From Alphaproteobacteria bacterium (lineage in GTDB: Bacteria > Pseudomonadota > Alphaproteobacteria > SHVP01): 64,000 nt of DNA. Under the pieces are notes generated by a model. That model was given only the letters and a program-made list of their open reading frames with translations. It did no database searches and was not told the origin of the DNA. The translations under genes were made by a program, and so were the position numbers. This document shows positions 48,888 to 57,609 of the stretch, in pieces (the first letter of the stretch is position 1; each line of letters opens with the position of its first letter). The stretch is from NCBI GenBank assembly GCA_016869765.1, contig VGES01000011.1, forward strand, positions 18,969-82,968. The letters run 5' to 3'.

Positions 48888-49559
48888 TCAGCGCCACTCG
48901 ATGCCCTCGATCGCCTTCAGTTTCTCGATGTAGCCACGCTGATCGTAGGGTTTGGATCGGCCGGCGGGCGGGTAGGGTTGCGCCCGCCCCTGTCCGGCCG
49001 CCGTGAGCAATTTGTCCGCTTCGCGTAGCGGCAGCACCACAATTCCATCTTCGTCCGCCAGGATCAGATCGCCAGGATTAACGATCGCGCCGCCGCACAC
49101 GATCGGCACGTTGATCGAGCCCGGGCCGTGGCCGCCGCCGATCGACTGGGCGACGGAGCCGCGCGCGAACACCGGCACGCCCTCGTGATCGATCAGTAGC
49201 TCGGTGGTCAACACCGCGCCGTCGACGATGATGCCCGCGATGCCATGGGTCTTGGCACCCCAGGTCATGGTGGCGCCCCAGGCCGCGACCTCGGTGCGAC
49301 CGCCGGCATCGATGACCAGCACGTCTCCAGGCTCGGCCATCAGCGTCGCGACTTGGCTCAACAGGGTATCGAACGGATTCTCGGCCGACACCGTCACCGC
49401 CGGGCCGGCGAAGCGCCAATCGCGTTTGAGCGGACGCAGCCCAGGGTCCATGACATTGCGCCGCCCCGCCTCGCCTCCGGCGATGCAGGCCCAGGTCTGG
49501 CGCGCCTTCTCGATCAGCGCCTTCGACGGCCGTTCGATCCTCGAGTTGATGACGTGCAT
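48888..49559 (-). CDS. RraA-family protein, copy 2 (catalytic Arg-Asp pair replaced)
   Basis: A 223 aa protein, the same length as copy 1, with AEPGDVLVIDAGGRTEVAAW near residue 80, GIAGIIVDGAVLTTELL near 107 and GGAIVNPGDLILADEDGIVVLP near 155. As in copy 1, the Arg-Asp of true aldolases is Leu117-Thr118. Both copies carry DAGGRT, so they form one subfamily. ATG 49559 with GGGAGGGGCC upstream. Converges on methyltransferase copy 3 and diverges from the enoyl-CoA hydratase gene. Confidence 0.85.
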   Translation of the reverse strand: MHVINSRIERPSKALIEKARQTWACIAGGEAGRRNVMDPGLRPLKRDWRFAGPAVTVSAENPFDTLLSQVATLMAEPGDVLVIDAGGRTEVAAWGATMTWGAKTHGIAGIIVDGAVLTTELLIDHEGVPVFARGSVAQSIGGGHGPGSINVPIVCGGAIVNPGDLILADEDGIVVLPLREADKLLTAAGQGRAQPYPPAGRSKPYDQRGYIEKLKAIEGIEWR

Positions 49560-49604
49560 GGCCCCTCCCTATGGTGTTTGATGTCTCACAGTTTGGAATC
49601 CGCC

Positions 49605-50282
49605 ATGCCGTTTGTCGCCGTCGAACATCACGGGTCGGTCACAGTCTTGACCCTCGATCGCCCGCCGGTGAACGCCATCGCCCTTGCAATTTGCGAGCAA
49701 CTGTTCACCACCCTGGAGAAAATCGTCGCGAAACCGCCGGCTGGTGGCCTCGTCGTGATCGGCCGCGGCCGGGCCTTCTCCGCCGGAGCCGATCTGAAGG
49801 AGGTTCCCACCTATGACGCGGCGCAGCGGTCGCGGCTCGACGAGACGTTCAGCCGGGCGATCCGAGCGCTCCTGGCCCTGCCCACTCCGGTCGTGGCCGC
49901 CCTCAACGGCCACGCCATCGGCGGCGGCCTGGTACTCGCCCTGGCGGGCGACCACCGTATCGCGGCAGAACGGCCGGCCGAATTCGGGTTCCCCGAGGCG
50001 GCCGTCGGCATCGCCTTCCCGCCGGTGCCCATGGCGATCATCCGTGGCGCGATGAACCCAGTCGCGCTCAATCGCCTGGCCCTGGATGCCACCGCGCGAT
50101 GGCCGCTCGACCGGGCCCGGCAGGAGGGGCTCATCGACGTGGTGGTGCCCGCCGATCGCCTCCTGGAGGCGGCGATCGGTGAAGCAAAGCGACTCTCGGC
50201 AGCCCCAGGCTATGCGCTGGTCAAGCAGCAGTTGCGCGCCACCACCTTGGCCGAGGTCGACCGGTTGCTCGCTAACCGGTGA
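49605..50282 (+). CDS. Enoyl-CoA hydratase/isomerase family protein
   Basis: A 225 aa crotonase-fold protein. VTVLTLDRPPVNAIA at the start, GRAFSAGADLKE (oxyanion loop 1) near residue 53 and NGHAIGGGLVLALAGD (oxyanion loop 2) near residue 98. Short for the family (about 255) but the core is complete. It may start at ATG 49581 instead, adding 8 residues. The 3' end overlaps the convergent cupin gene by 11 bp. Confidence 0.87.
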   Translation: MPFVAVEHHGSVTVLTLDRPPVNAIALAICEQLFTTLEKIVAKPPAGGLVVIGRGRAFSAGADLKEVPTYDAAQRSRLDETFSRAIRALLALPTPVVAALNGHAIGGGLVLALAGDHRIAAERPAEFGFPEAAVGIAFPPVPMAIIRGAMNPVALNRLALDATARWPLDRARQEGLIDVVVPADRLLEAAIGEAKRLSAAPGYALVKQQLRATTLAEVDRLLANR

Positions 50283-50586
50283 GGTCGTTGTTGCCCACCG
50301 AAATGATGACGAGCGTGTCCTCGATCGCCTCTTCGCGATGCTTCTGCAACGGCGGCGTGATCGCGACGTCCCCAGGACCAAGCACGCGGTCGTCGACCTT
50401 CCAACTGCCGGAGACAACCGTCAGCTGTTCCCAGCCCGGGTGGCCGTGGGGCTCGAAGACCACGCCCTTTTTCACACGATAGGCGACCGTGTAGGCATTC
50501 GCACCACCGCGCCAAATCTCGAACTTCTCCGAACCCGGATTGCTCGTCGGCTGGAACTTGTACTCGGCAAGTGTTCCGTACTGCAT
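50272..50586 (-). CDS. Small single-domain cupin
   Basis: A 104 aa cupin: VVFEPHGHPGWEQLTVVSG at about residues 48-66 carries likely metal-binding His and Glu, followed by VLGPGDVAITPPLQKH. Start ATG 50586; the frame open further up has no better site. Function unknown; small cupins of this type bind metal and may be isomerases or sensors. Confidence 0.78.
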   Translation of the reverse strand: MQYGTLAEYKFQPTSNPGSEKFEIWRGGANAYTVAYRVKKGVVFEPHGHPGWEQLTVVSGSWKVDDRVLGPGDVAITPPLQKHREEAIEDTLVIISVGNNDLTG

Positions 50587-50714
50587 AGTCCCTCGCACGT
50601 CGTTGGTGCACCGGCCGTCGGTTATAGCCGAACCGGCATGCGGGCGCCCACCCTCACCCGACGCCATCCGATCTTGGAGTCCGCCCTGCCCTGGCCGCCG
50701 GGTTACGACGTATT

Positions 50715-50791
50715 CGGTCATGGCGCCGTGCATCCAAGGCTGGGTGCAGCGGCCAAGGCCGTATCTGTACTTCCACGACCTGCGCTGCGTA
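50715..50791 (+). pseudogene. Relic of the 3' end of a substrate-binding protein gene
   Basis: Reading from 50715, the peptide VMAPCIQGWVQRPRPYLYFH then DLRC matches the C-terminal tail of the intact binding protein at 51943-53529 (VMAPCMRGWLWRPVPYAYWR then DLRC): 16 of 24 residues are identical, and most codons differ at the third base, so the likeness was held at protein level. Only this tail is left; nothing upstream resembles a binding protein. After the Cys codon the frame runs on without the expected stop, while TAG appears one frame over. A surviving terminator follows at 50823. Confidence 0.65.
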
Positions 50792-50822
50792 GGCAGCGCG
50801 GGTCGTCATTTTCGAGGATTGC

Positions 50823-50851
50823 GGGCGGCATGCAACGCCGCCCTTTCTTTT
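50823..50851 (+). terminator. Intrinsic terminator left over from the binding-protein relic
   Basis: A perfect 7-bp stem GGGCGGC/GCCGCCC with loop ATGCAAC followed by TTTCTTTT on the plus strand. It points away from the cupin and toward the end of the ATPase gene on the minus strand, and no intact plus-strand gene ends here, so it fits as the old end of the relic gene. Confidence 0.7.
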
Positions 50852-51810
50852 CAGACCACGCCGAGGCGGAAACAGGCGGCGGCGCTGTCGGCCCCGATCG
50901 GGTCAAGTCCCGGCGAACGCTGCAAACAATCGGCAATCGCGATCGGGCATCGGCTGGCAAACACGCAGCCCTTCGGCAGGTTGAGCGGACTCGGGATCTC
51001 CCCTTCGAGACGCACGCGGTCGCCGCGACGGCCGCTCACCGGCAACCGCGCAGACAGGAGCGCCCGCGTGTAGGGATGCGCGGGTCGTTCGAACACCCGC
51101 TGCGAGGGGCCCATCTCGACGATGCGCCCGAGGTAGAGCACCAGCACGCGGTGACTGATGAAACGCACAGTTTCGAGATCATGCGAGATGAACAGCATCG
51201 CCGCCCCGGTTTCTCGCTGCAGCTCGGCCAGGAGATCGAGGATGTCCGCGCGCACCGACAAGTCGAGCGAACTCGTGGGTTCGTCGAGGATGATGAGCCG
51301 CGGCTTCGTCGCGATCGCGCGCGCAATACACACCCGCTGCAATTGCCCGCCCGAGAGTTCGTGGGGAAAGCGATCGAGCGCTTCGCGACTGAGCCGCACG
51401 CGATCGGCCAGGGCCTCGACGCGCTGGCGCCGCGCGCCACCGTCGAGTCCGCTATGCAACTTGAGCGGCTCCTCGATGAGCCGGCCGATCCGCATCCGCG
51501 GGTTCAGGGCCCCCCACGGATTCTGAAACACGATCTGAATCTTGTCGCGCAAAGTCCGGCACTGCGCCGTCGACCATCTTGCGATGTCCTCGCCGGCAAA
51601 CACCACGGCGCCCTCCGAGGGGGTCAACAGGCGGGCGATGGCGCGGCCGATGGTCGACTTGCCGGAACCGCTTTCTCCCACGAGGCCCACCGTTTCTCCG
51701 ACCCCGAGCGAAAACGAGACACCATTGACGGCGAAGATCGTGTCACCGGACAGCGGCGCGCGGAAACGCTTCGTCAGGTTGTCAACCGTAAGCAACGCGG
51801 TCTCGGCCAT
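50851..51810 (-). CDS. Peptide-type ABC transporter ATP-binding protein (OppF/DppF-like)
   Basis: A 319 aa cytoplasmic ATPase. Walker A GLVGESGSGKSTIG at about residues 42-55, signature ELSGGQLQRVCIARA near 152, Walker B LIILDEPTSSLD near 172, and the oligopeptide-type C-terminal extension with the cysteines of an iron-sulfur or zinc site (GCVFASRCPIAIADC). ATG 51810. It is divergent from the binding-protein gene and should pair with the DppD-like ATPase at 55458. The long frame to its right is a mirror of the binding-protein gene. Confidence 0.92.
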   Translation of the reverse strand: MAETALLTVDNLTKRFRAPLSGDTIFAVNGVSFSLGVGETVGLVGESGSGKSTIGRAIARLLTPSEGAVVFAGEDIARWSTAQCRTLRDKIQIVFQNPWGALNPRMRIGRLIEEPLKLHSGLDGGARRQRVEALADRVRLSREALDRFPHELSGGQLQRVCIARAIATKPRLIILDEPTSSLDLSVRADILDLLAELQRETGAAMLFISHDLETVRFISHRVLVLYLGRIVEMGPSQRVFERPAHPYTRALLSARLPVSGRRGDRVRLEGEIPSPLNLPKGCVFASRCPIAIADCLQRSPGLDPIGADSAAACFRLGVV

Positions 51811-51942
51811 GGCCGGGCGACGATAACCAATGCCACCCGACTCGGCCAGCTTGACCGGGGTCCAGCCCGCGGCGAGAGTCGGGCCGGGGAACCGGCCGTA
51901 CCTTCGCGGGGAAGGGCGCCACCCCACCATCGGGAGGAAGGC

Positions 51943-53529
51943 ATGATCCGACAACGCTCGATCCGTCAATTGGCCATTGCGGCCCTTTTGGGGGCCACCG
52001 CCATCAGCTCGCCCATTGCGAGCGCCCAGGCACAACAGAACACGTTGGTGATCGCCGGGATCACGACGCCGAAAGGATTCGACGGTGACGTGTTTCTGCC
52101 GGGCACGTTGGAATCGGTCGTCAACATCAACGAGGGACTGACCGAATATGGACGCACCAAGGACAGCCAGGGGCGCGACGTGCTCGATGCCGCAAACGTC
52201 TCGCCCCATCTCGCCGAAAGCTGGACCGTCTCGCCGGACGGCAAGACCTATACCTTCAAGCTGCGCAGCGCCAAGAGCCCGTTCGGCAACGAACTGATCG
52301 CCGACGACCTCATCTTCGGCATGCGCAAATCGGAAGAACAGAAACGAACCGGCCTTTTCCTCAAGACCGTGGCGCTCATCGATACCATCGAAAAGGTGAG
52401 CGACAAGGAAATCCGCTACAACCTGAAATCGCCCAATCGCTCCTTCCTCCGCGTGCTGCAACTCTACACACCCGGTATCTACGACAGCCGAAAGGCTCGC
52501 GAGTTTGCCACCGCCGACGACCCGTTCGCCACGAAGTGGCTGGGCCAGAACACGGCGGCCTATGGCGCTTATCACCTGCAGGAGAACCGCCAGGGCGAAG
52601 GCGCCATCTTCGTCGCCAACCCGAACTACTTCGGGCCCAAGCCGTTCTACAACCGCGTGGTGTTCCGCGAGGTGCCCTCGCCGGCCAATCGCGCCGCCCT
52701 GGTCCGAAACGGCGACGCCCAGTGGGCCGAGCAGGTACCGATGCAATCGATTCCGGACCTGATGCGCGACCGCAACGTCCAGGTCCAGCAAGTCATCGGG
52801 ACCGGTACGGCACACGCCCTGCTGAACGCCAAGTACAAGCCGTTCGACGACGTGCGGGTGCGACGCGCCATCATCCAGGCGACGGACTTCGAGGCGATCA
52901 ACAAGACTGTGTTCCTCGGTCTCGGAACCCGCTCGCGGTCATTCCTGCCTTCGATCCTGCCCGGCCACATTGAAGCCTATCGCTACGAGACCAACTACGA
53001 CGCCGCGAAGAAGCTGCTCACCGAGGCCGGTTATCCGAATGGCGTCGATGTTACGCTCGAGTACGCGGACAACTACTGGTGGGAGGAGCAGTTCTCCATC
53101 CAGGTGAAGGAGTCGGCGGCGAAGGCAGGCATTCGCGTCACGCCCAAGCGCATCCCGTCGACCGAGATGAACACCCGTCGCGGCCCCGGACAGCGGACGA
53201 TCCCGTTCTTCACGTACCAAACGACTCCGTTCGTCCTCGATCCCGGCTACGCGTTCTATCTCTCGGCCCATACAGCGGGCTCCAACAACACCGCCGCCTA
53301 CTTCAAGAAGGAGATGGACGACCTGATCGATCAGATCGTGGTGGAAAAAGACGACGCCAAGTGGAAGTCGTTGTTGGCCGATGCCCAACGGATGCATGCC
53401 GAGGATGCGATCTACCTCGACACCTACTACCCCGGCGTCTACGCGGTGATGGCGCCGTGCATGCGCGGCTGGCTGTGGCGTCCGGTCCCGTACGCCTACT
53501 GGCGCGATCTGCGTTGCGAGCGTCGCTGA
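51943..53529 (+). CDS. ABC transporter substrate-binding protein, family 5 (oligopeptide type), copy C
   Basis: A 528 aa periplasmic protein with Sec signal, cut near residue 29 (ASAQA). Family pattern: LVIAGITTPKGFDGDVFLPG, SPHLAESWTVSPDGKTYTFK and PDVRVRRAI-type FDDVRVRRAIIQATDFEAIN. The tail VMAPCMRGWLWRPVPYAYW is shared with the relic at 50715. ATG 51943 with GGGAGGAAGG upstream; the very long frame before it is not coding. First gene of an operon with permeases, ATPase, methyltransferase copy 4 and SDR. Confidence 0.93.
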   Translation: MIRQRSIRQLAIAALLGATAISSPIASAQAQQNTLVIAGITTPKGFDGDVFLPGTLESVVNINEGLTEYGRTKDSQGRDVLDAANVSPHLAESWTVSPDGKTYTFKLRSAKSPFGNELIADDLIFGMRKSEEQKRTGLFLKTVALIDTIEKVSDKEIRYNLKSPNRSFLRVLQLYTPGIYDSRKAREFATADDPFATKWLGQNTAAYGAYHLQENRQGEGAIFVANPNYFGPKPFYNRVVFREVPSPANRAALVRNGDAQWAEQVPMQSIPDLMRDRNVQVQQVIGTGTAHALLNAKYKPFDDVRVRRAIIQATDFEAINKTVFLGLGTRSRSFLPSILPGHIEAYRYETNYDAAKKLLTEAGYPNGVDVTLEYADNYWWEEQFSIQVKESAAKAGIRVTPKRIPSTEMNTRRGPGQRTIPFFTYQTTPFVLDPGYAFYLSAHTAGSNNTAAYFKKEMDDLIDQIVVEKDDAKWKSLLADAQRMHAEDAIYLDTYYPGVYAVMAPCMRGWLWRPVPYAYWRDLRCERR

Positions 53530-53557
53530 AGCCGAGCTTGTGTAATCAGGGCCAGAC

Positions 53558-54574
53558 GTGACCGTCCTTCAGTTTGTCGCTCGGCGTCTGGCCCTGACGA
53601 TCCCGCTCCTGCTCGGGATCATCTTCATCACGTTCATGCTTATCCGCATCGGTGGTCAGGATGCGGTCGGGATGCTGACCAGTCCGCTGGCCTCCAAGCA
53701 GGAGGTCGACGCCATCCGCGCCAGCCTCGGCCTCGACCGCCCGCTTCTCGAGCAGTTCGCCATCTACATCGGCAACGTCCTTCAGGGCGACCTCGGCAAT
53801 TCGTGGCAGTCGAAACAGCCGGTGCTTGGCGAAATCCTCCGGCGCCTCCCGGCCTCGATCGAACTCCTGTTCCTTTCGATCATTCTCGGGGCCGCGATCG
53901 GTATTCCGATCGGGCTGCGCGCCGCGATGCGGCCGAACGGCCTGTTCGATCAGGTCAGCCGGTTCGTCTCGCTGATCGGCTTTTCGGTTCCGACCTATTG
54001 GATGGCGCTGATGGCGCTGTTCGTGTTCTATCTCGGGCTGCGTTGGACGCCGCCGCCGATGGGGCGGATCAGCATCGCGGCTTTCCCACCGAAACCGGTC
54101 ACCGGCAGCTATTTTCTCGACAGCCTGTTTGCCGGCGATTGGTCGGCGGCCTCCTCCGCTGGCCACTATCTCATCCTTCCCGTCGCCGTGTTCTCGCTTA
54201 TCGTCGCCGCGCCGATCATCAAGCAGACCCGAGCGATCGCCATCGAGATACTCAACAGCGACTACGTGCGCCTGGCGCGCCTCTACGGGTTTCGGCCGCA
54301 GACCATCCGCCGCCTGACGCTGCGCAACGCCTTCACCCCGATCGCCACCTACATCGGCTCCGAGCTCGCGACCCTGTTGGCCGCGGTGTCCTTGGTCGAG
54401 CTCGTGTTTTCGTGGGGCGGCCTCGGCCAATGGGGCCTGAATGCCATCCTGTTCGGCGATTTCGCGGCCGTGCAGGGCTACGTGCTCACGCTCGCGATCT
54501 TTGCCACGACGATCTACCTGCTCGTCGACGTCGCGGTTCTGGTTCTCGAACCACGGAGCGCGATCAGCAAATGA
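53558..54574 (+). CDS. ABC transporter permease, DppB/OppB type
   Basis: A 338 aa membrane protein with about six helices and the first helix in the usual place (ALTIPLLLGIIFITFMLIRI, residues 11-30). The EAA loop is at about 250 (RLARLYGFRPQTIRRLTLRN). GTG start at 53558. Overlaps the next permease by ATGA. Partner of DppC-like protein in the oligopeptide-type importer. Confidence 0.93.
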   Translation: MTVLQFVARRLALTIPLLLGIIFITFMLIRIGGQDAVGMLTSPLASKQEVDAIRASLGLDRPLLEQFAIYIGNVLQGDLGNSWQSKQPVLGEILRRLPASIELLFLSIILGAAIGIPIGLRAAMRPNGLFDQVSRFVSLIGFSVPTYWMALMALFVFYLGLRWTPPPMGRISIAAFPPKPVTGSYFLDSLFAGDWSAASSAGHYLILPVAVFSLIVAAPIIKQTRAIAIEILNSDYVRLARLYGFRPQTIRRLTLRNAFTPIATYIGSELATLLAAVSLVELVFSWGGLGQWGLNAILFGDFAAVQGYVLTLAIFATTIYLLVDVAVLVLEPRSAISK

Positions 54575-55461
54575 CCACGGCTTTCGTCCAGACCCGTCAG
54601 CCGCGCGGCCTGGTCCTCGCGTGGGCGATGCTCGTGGGCCTCACCCGACGCAGCCCGACGTTCGTGCTCGGCACGGCAATCGTCCTGGTGTTTGCCGCGC
54701 TGGCCGCCCTCGCCCCGTGGTTGACCGACTACCGCCCGACCCAGACCTTCCCGGACCATGTGTTGTCGGGACCGAGCGCGCAGTTCTGGTTCGGCACCGA
54801 CGGCAATGGTATGGACGTGTTCTCGCGCGTCATCCACGGCAGCCAATACGCCTTCGGCATCGCCATTCCGGCGCTTCTCCTGATGATGGTGATTGGCGTG
54901 CCCGCGGGGCTCATCGCCGGCTATCGCGGCGGGGCGATCGACGATCTATTGTTGCGCACCTTCGATGTGCTGCGCGCGTTCCCGACGATCGTGCTCGCGC
55001 TCGCCGTCGTCGCCGCCACCGGCCAGTCGATCGTAATCGTCGTCCTGGTCATCGGTTTTCTCGAAGCCCCGATCTTCGCCCGCATCGTGCGCTCCGAAGT
55101 CCTTGCGCTGCGTTCGAGCGAACTCGTGGAAGCCGCCGTGGCCGTCGGCAACTCGACATGGCGCGTGATGCTCGTGCATGTGTTGCCGAACTCGATCCGC
55201 GGCGCCACGGCGCAAATGGCGATTCGCATGGCCTGGGCGATCCGCGTGTCCACGACACTCGCGTTCATCGGCGTCGGCATACAAGCGCCGGCACCGGAGT
55301 GGGGCGTGATGATCCGCCAGGGTGCCGAGTACATCAATTCGGGCGAGTGGTGGATTGCCACCTTCCCCGGCGTCGCGCTCGTCGGCCTCGTGCTCGGCCT
55401 CAACCTGTTTGGCGACGGCGCCCAGGATCTGCTCGATCCCAAGCATAGCGACAGCCGATGA
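54571..55461 (+). CDS. ABC transporter permease, DppC/OppC type
   Basis: A 296 aa membrane protein. FGTDGNGMDVFSRVIHGSQY at about residues 75-94 is the DppC hallmark (GTD-x-x-GRD-like), and the EAA loop ELVEAAVAVGNSTWRVMLVH lies near 190. About six helices. ATG 54571 overlaps the DppB-like stop; the end overlaps the next ATPase gene by ATGA. Confidence 0.94.
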   Translation: MTTAFVQTRQPRGLVLAWAMLVGLTRRSPTFVLGTAIVLVFAALAALAPWLTDYRPTQTFPDHVLSGPSAQFWFGTDGNGMDVFSRVIHGSQYAFGIAIPALLLMMVIGVPAGLIAGYRGGAIDDLLLRTFDVLRAFPTIVLALAVVAATGQSIVIVVLVIGFLEAPIFARIVRSEVLALRSSELVEAAVAVGNSTWRVMLVHVLPNSIRGATAQMAIRMAWAIRVSTTLAFIGVGIQAPAPEWGVMIRQGAEYINSGEWWIATFPGVALVGLVLGLNLFGDGAQDLLDPKHSDSR

Positions 55462-56429
55462 GCCTGCTCGAGGTCGAAAACCTCCATACGCATTTCGTCA
55501 AGCGCGACCTACGCAACCAGGTACGGGTCGCACGGGCGCTGAACGGCGTGTCCTTCCGCGTCGATCGCGGCGAGATCGTCGGGTTGGTCGGCGAAAGCGG
55601 GGCCGGAAAGTCACTCACCGCCTCGTCGATCATGGGGCTCCTCGGCAAGAGCGCTCGCATCGTTCAAGGCTCGATTCGCTTCCAGGATCAGGAATTGGTC
55701 GGCATGACGGCTGAGCAACTCGATGCGGTGCGCGGCTCCGAGATCACGATGATCGTGCAGTCGCCGATCACCTCGCTCGATCCGCTCAGCCGAGTGGGTG
55801 ATCAGTTGATTCGGGTGCAGCGCGAGCATCACGCGGTCGCGCGCGAAGAGGCCCGTCGCCGGGCGATCGAGATGCTGATGACGGTCAAGATTCCCGACCC
55901 AGAACGGCGCATGCGTGCCTGGCCCCATGAACTATCGGGCGGCATGGCGCAGCGCATCCTCATCGCCATGGCCCTGATAAACGCGCCCAAGCTGTTGATC
56001 GCCGATGAGCCCACGACCGGGCTCGACGTCACCGTTCAGGCCCAGGTGCTCGACCTGCTGAACGACCTCGTACGCTCGCGCGACATGGCGGCAATCATCA
56101 TCACGCACGATCTCGGCATCGTGGCCAACTACTGCACGCGCGTCGCCGTGATGTTCTCGGGCGCGATCGTCGAAACCGGTCCGACCCGGGAGGTGTTCGC
56201 CCGACCACGGCACCCCTACACCCAGGCCCTTCTCGATTCCGTTCCCGAGCGGGCGAAACGCCGCGGCGGCGGCCAATTGAGCGGCGCACCGCCCAATCTC
56301 TATGCCCTGCCCACGGGCTGTCTCTACAACTACCGCTGTTCGAAGGCGACGGAGACCTGTCGCGGGGTGCCGCCGCTCATCGATGTCGGGCCCGACCACC
56401 GGGCACTCTGCCACCACGCCAGCGCTTAA
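55458..56429 (+). CDS. Peptide-type ABC transporter ATP-binding protein (DppD/OppD-like)
   Basis: A 323 aa cytoplasmic ATPase. Walker A GLVGESGAGKSLTA at about residues 41-54 (Ser-Leu in place of Ser-Thr), signature ELSGGMAQRILIAMAL near 158, Walker B LLIADEPTTGLD, and the C-terminal cysteine-rich extension (GCLYNYRCSKATETC). ATG 55458 overlaps the DppC-like stop by ATGA. Methyltransferase copy 4 follows 16 bp later. Confidence 0.94.
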   Translation: MSLLEVENLHTHFVKRDLRNQVRVARALNGVSFRVDRGEIVGLVGESGAGKSLTASSIMGLLGKSARIVQGSIRFQDQELVGMTAEQLDAVRGSEITMIVQSPITSLDPLSRVGDQLIRVQREHHAVAREEARRRAIEMLMTVKIPDPERRMRAWPHELSGGMAQRILIAMALINAPKLLIADEPTTGLDVTVQAQVLDLLNDLVRSRDMAAIIITHDLGIVANYCTRVAVMFSGAIVETGPTREVFARPRHPYTQALLDSVPERAKRRGGGQLSGAPPNLYALPTGCLYNYRCSKATETCRGVPPLIDVGPDHRALCHHASA

Positions 56430-56445
56430 ACTCAGGAGAACACGC

Positions 56446-57609
56446 ATGGCTTTTGCCAAACCCCACGCCATGATGGTCGATGAGACCCATGACGAGCACG
56501 CGCGCATGGGCTTCGTCTCGTCCTACAAGTCGTATCTGACCAACGACGTTTCGGGCGGCAGCCGTCTCGTCTACGACGCATTGGTGCGGCCGGTCGCGCG
56601 ACGCCAGCGCGGCGGCGAACCCGATCGCCACGAAATTCGCCGGCTCATGGCGGATCAGCCGTTCTTCCAGATGGTGAGTTCGCTCCGGCGGACCTCTCAG
56701 GAGATGATCTGGGATTCGACCGGGGAATGCGTCGAGCGCCAGATCGGTGACCTGATCACGCGGGCGCGCACCATCGAGGCTCGCCCTGCCAAGGGATCCT
56801 TGCGCCTCGATCCGGTCCTGAAGGCGCCGCGCTATCTCACCGCCGTCGATATTCACTGCATGCCGGGCAACTACCACAGCGAGATCGCGGCCGACGACGT
56901 GTTCGCTGGGGCGCTCTACGACCGGGGCGTTCATCTCTACCGAATGAAACAGCGGACGACGCTGAACGACGGCAATGGCCGATTTCTCGCCGGGTTCGTC
57001 AAGGAACGCTTCCCGGCCCTGAAACCCGAGCGCGTCCTCGATATGGGGTGCGGCATCGGCAACGCCACGCTGGCCTATGCCGAGGCGTGGCCCGCCGCGC
57101 GGATCGACGCCATCGACGTCGGCGCGGCGATGCTGCGTTACGGCCATGCTCGCGCCGAGGCCATTGGACGCGCGGTGCATTTCTCGCAGCAAAATGCCGA
57201 ACACACCGACCTTCCGGGCGGCCAATACGACCTCGTCGTTTCGTTCCTCTTGATGCACGAGACCTCCCACCGCGCGATCCACAACATCTTCCGCGAGAGC
57301 CACCGCCTGCTCGCACCTGGTGGCGTCATGATTCACGTCGACTCGCGCCAGTACGAACACTTGTCGCCTTGGGATCAGTTCGAACCCGACTGGGACACGC
57401 ACTACAACCACGAGCCGTTCATGGGCACGCTCCACGACATGGACTTGGTTGCCGCGGCTGCCGACGCGGGATTTGCCCGCGCGGACATCTTCGAGGAACA
57501 TCCACGACATCCGGGCATGGCGCCAGTGATCGTCGGGCGATACCACTCCAACGACGGCAACGTGAACGGGGATCTACTCGCGTTCACGGCCGTGCGCCGA
57601 CGACGTTGA
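56446..57609 (+). CDS. Methyltransferase of the four-member family, copy 4 (in the transporter operon)
   Basis: A 387 aa paralogue, slightly longer than the others. Blocks: QMVSSLRRTSQEMIWDS, PRYLTAVDIHCMPGNYHSEI, SAM motif VLDMGCGIGNATLAYAEAWP, VHFSQQNAEHTDLPGG and WDTHYNHEPFMGTLHDMD. ATG 56446 with AGGAGA upstream, 16 bp after the ATPase gene and overlapping the SDR gene, so co-transcribed with the peptide importer. Substrate unknown. Confidence 0.87.
   Translation: MAFAKPHAMMVDETHDEHARMGFVSSYKSYLTNDVSGGSRLVYDALVRPVARRQRGGEPDRHEIRRLMADQPFFQMVSSLRRTSQEMIWDSTGECVERQIGDLITRARTIEARPAKGSLRLDPVLKAPRYLTAVDIHCMPGNYHSEIAADDVFAGALYDRGVHLYRMKQRTTLNDGNGRFLAGFVKERFPALKPERVLDMGCGIGNATLAYAEAWPAARIDAIDVGAAMLRYGHARAEAIGRAVHFSQQNAEHTDLPGGQYDLVVSFLLMHETSHRAIHNIFRESHRLLAPGGVMIHVDSRQYEHLSPWDQFEPDWDTHYNHEPFMGTLHDMDLVAAAADAGFARADIFEEHPRHPGMAPVIVGRYHSNDGNVNGDLLAFTAVRRRR

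Noticed and set aside
50086..51942. A frame open far upstream of binding protein copy C (1147 codons in all)
   Set aside because: The signal peptide and ribosome site place the start at 51943; the upstream part covers the opposite-strand ATPase and is not protein-like.
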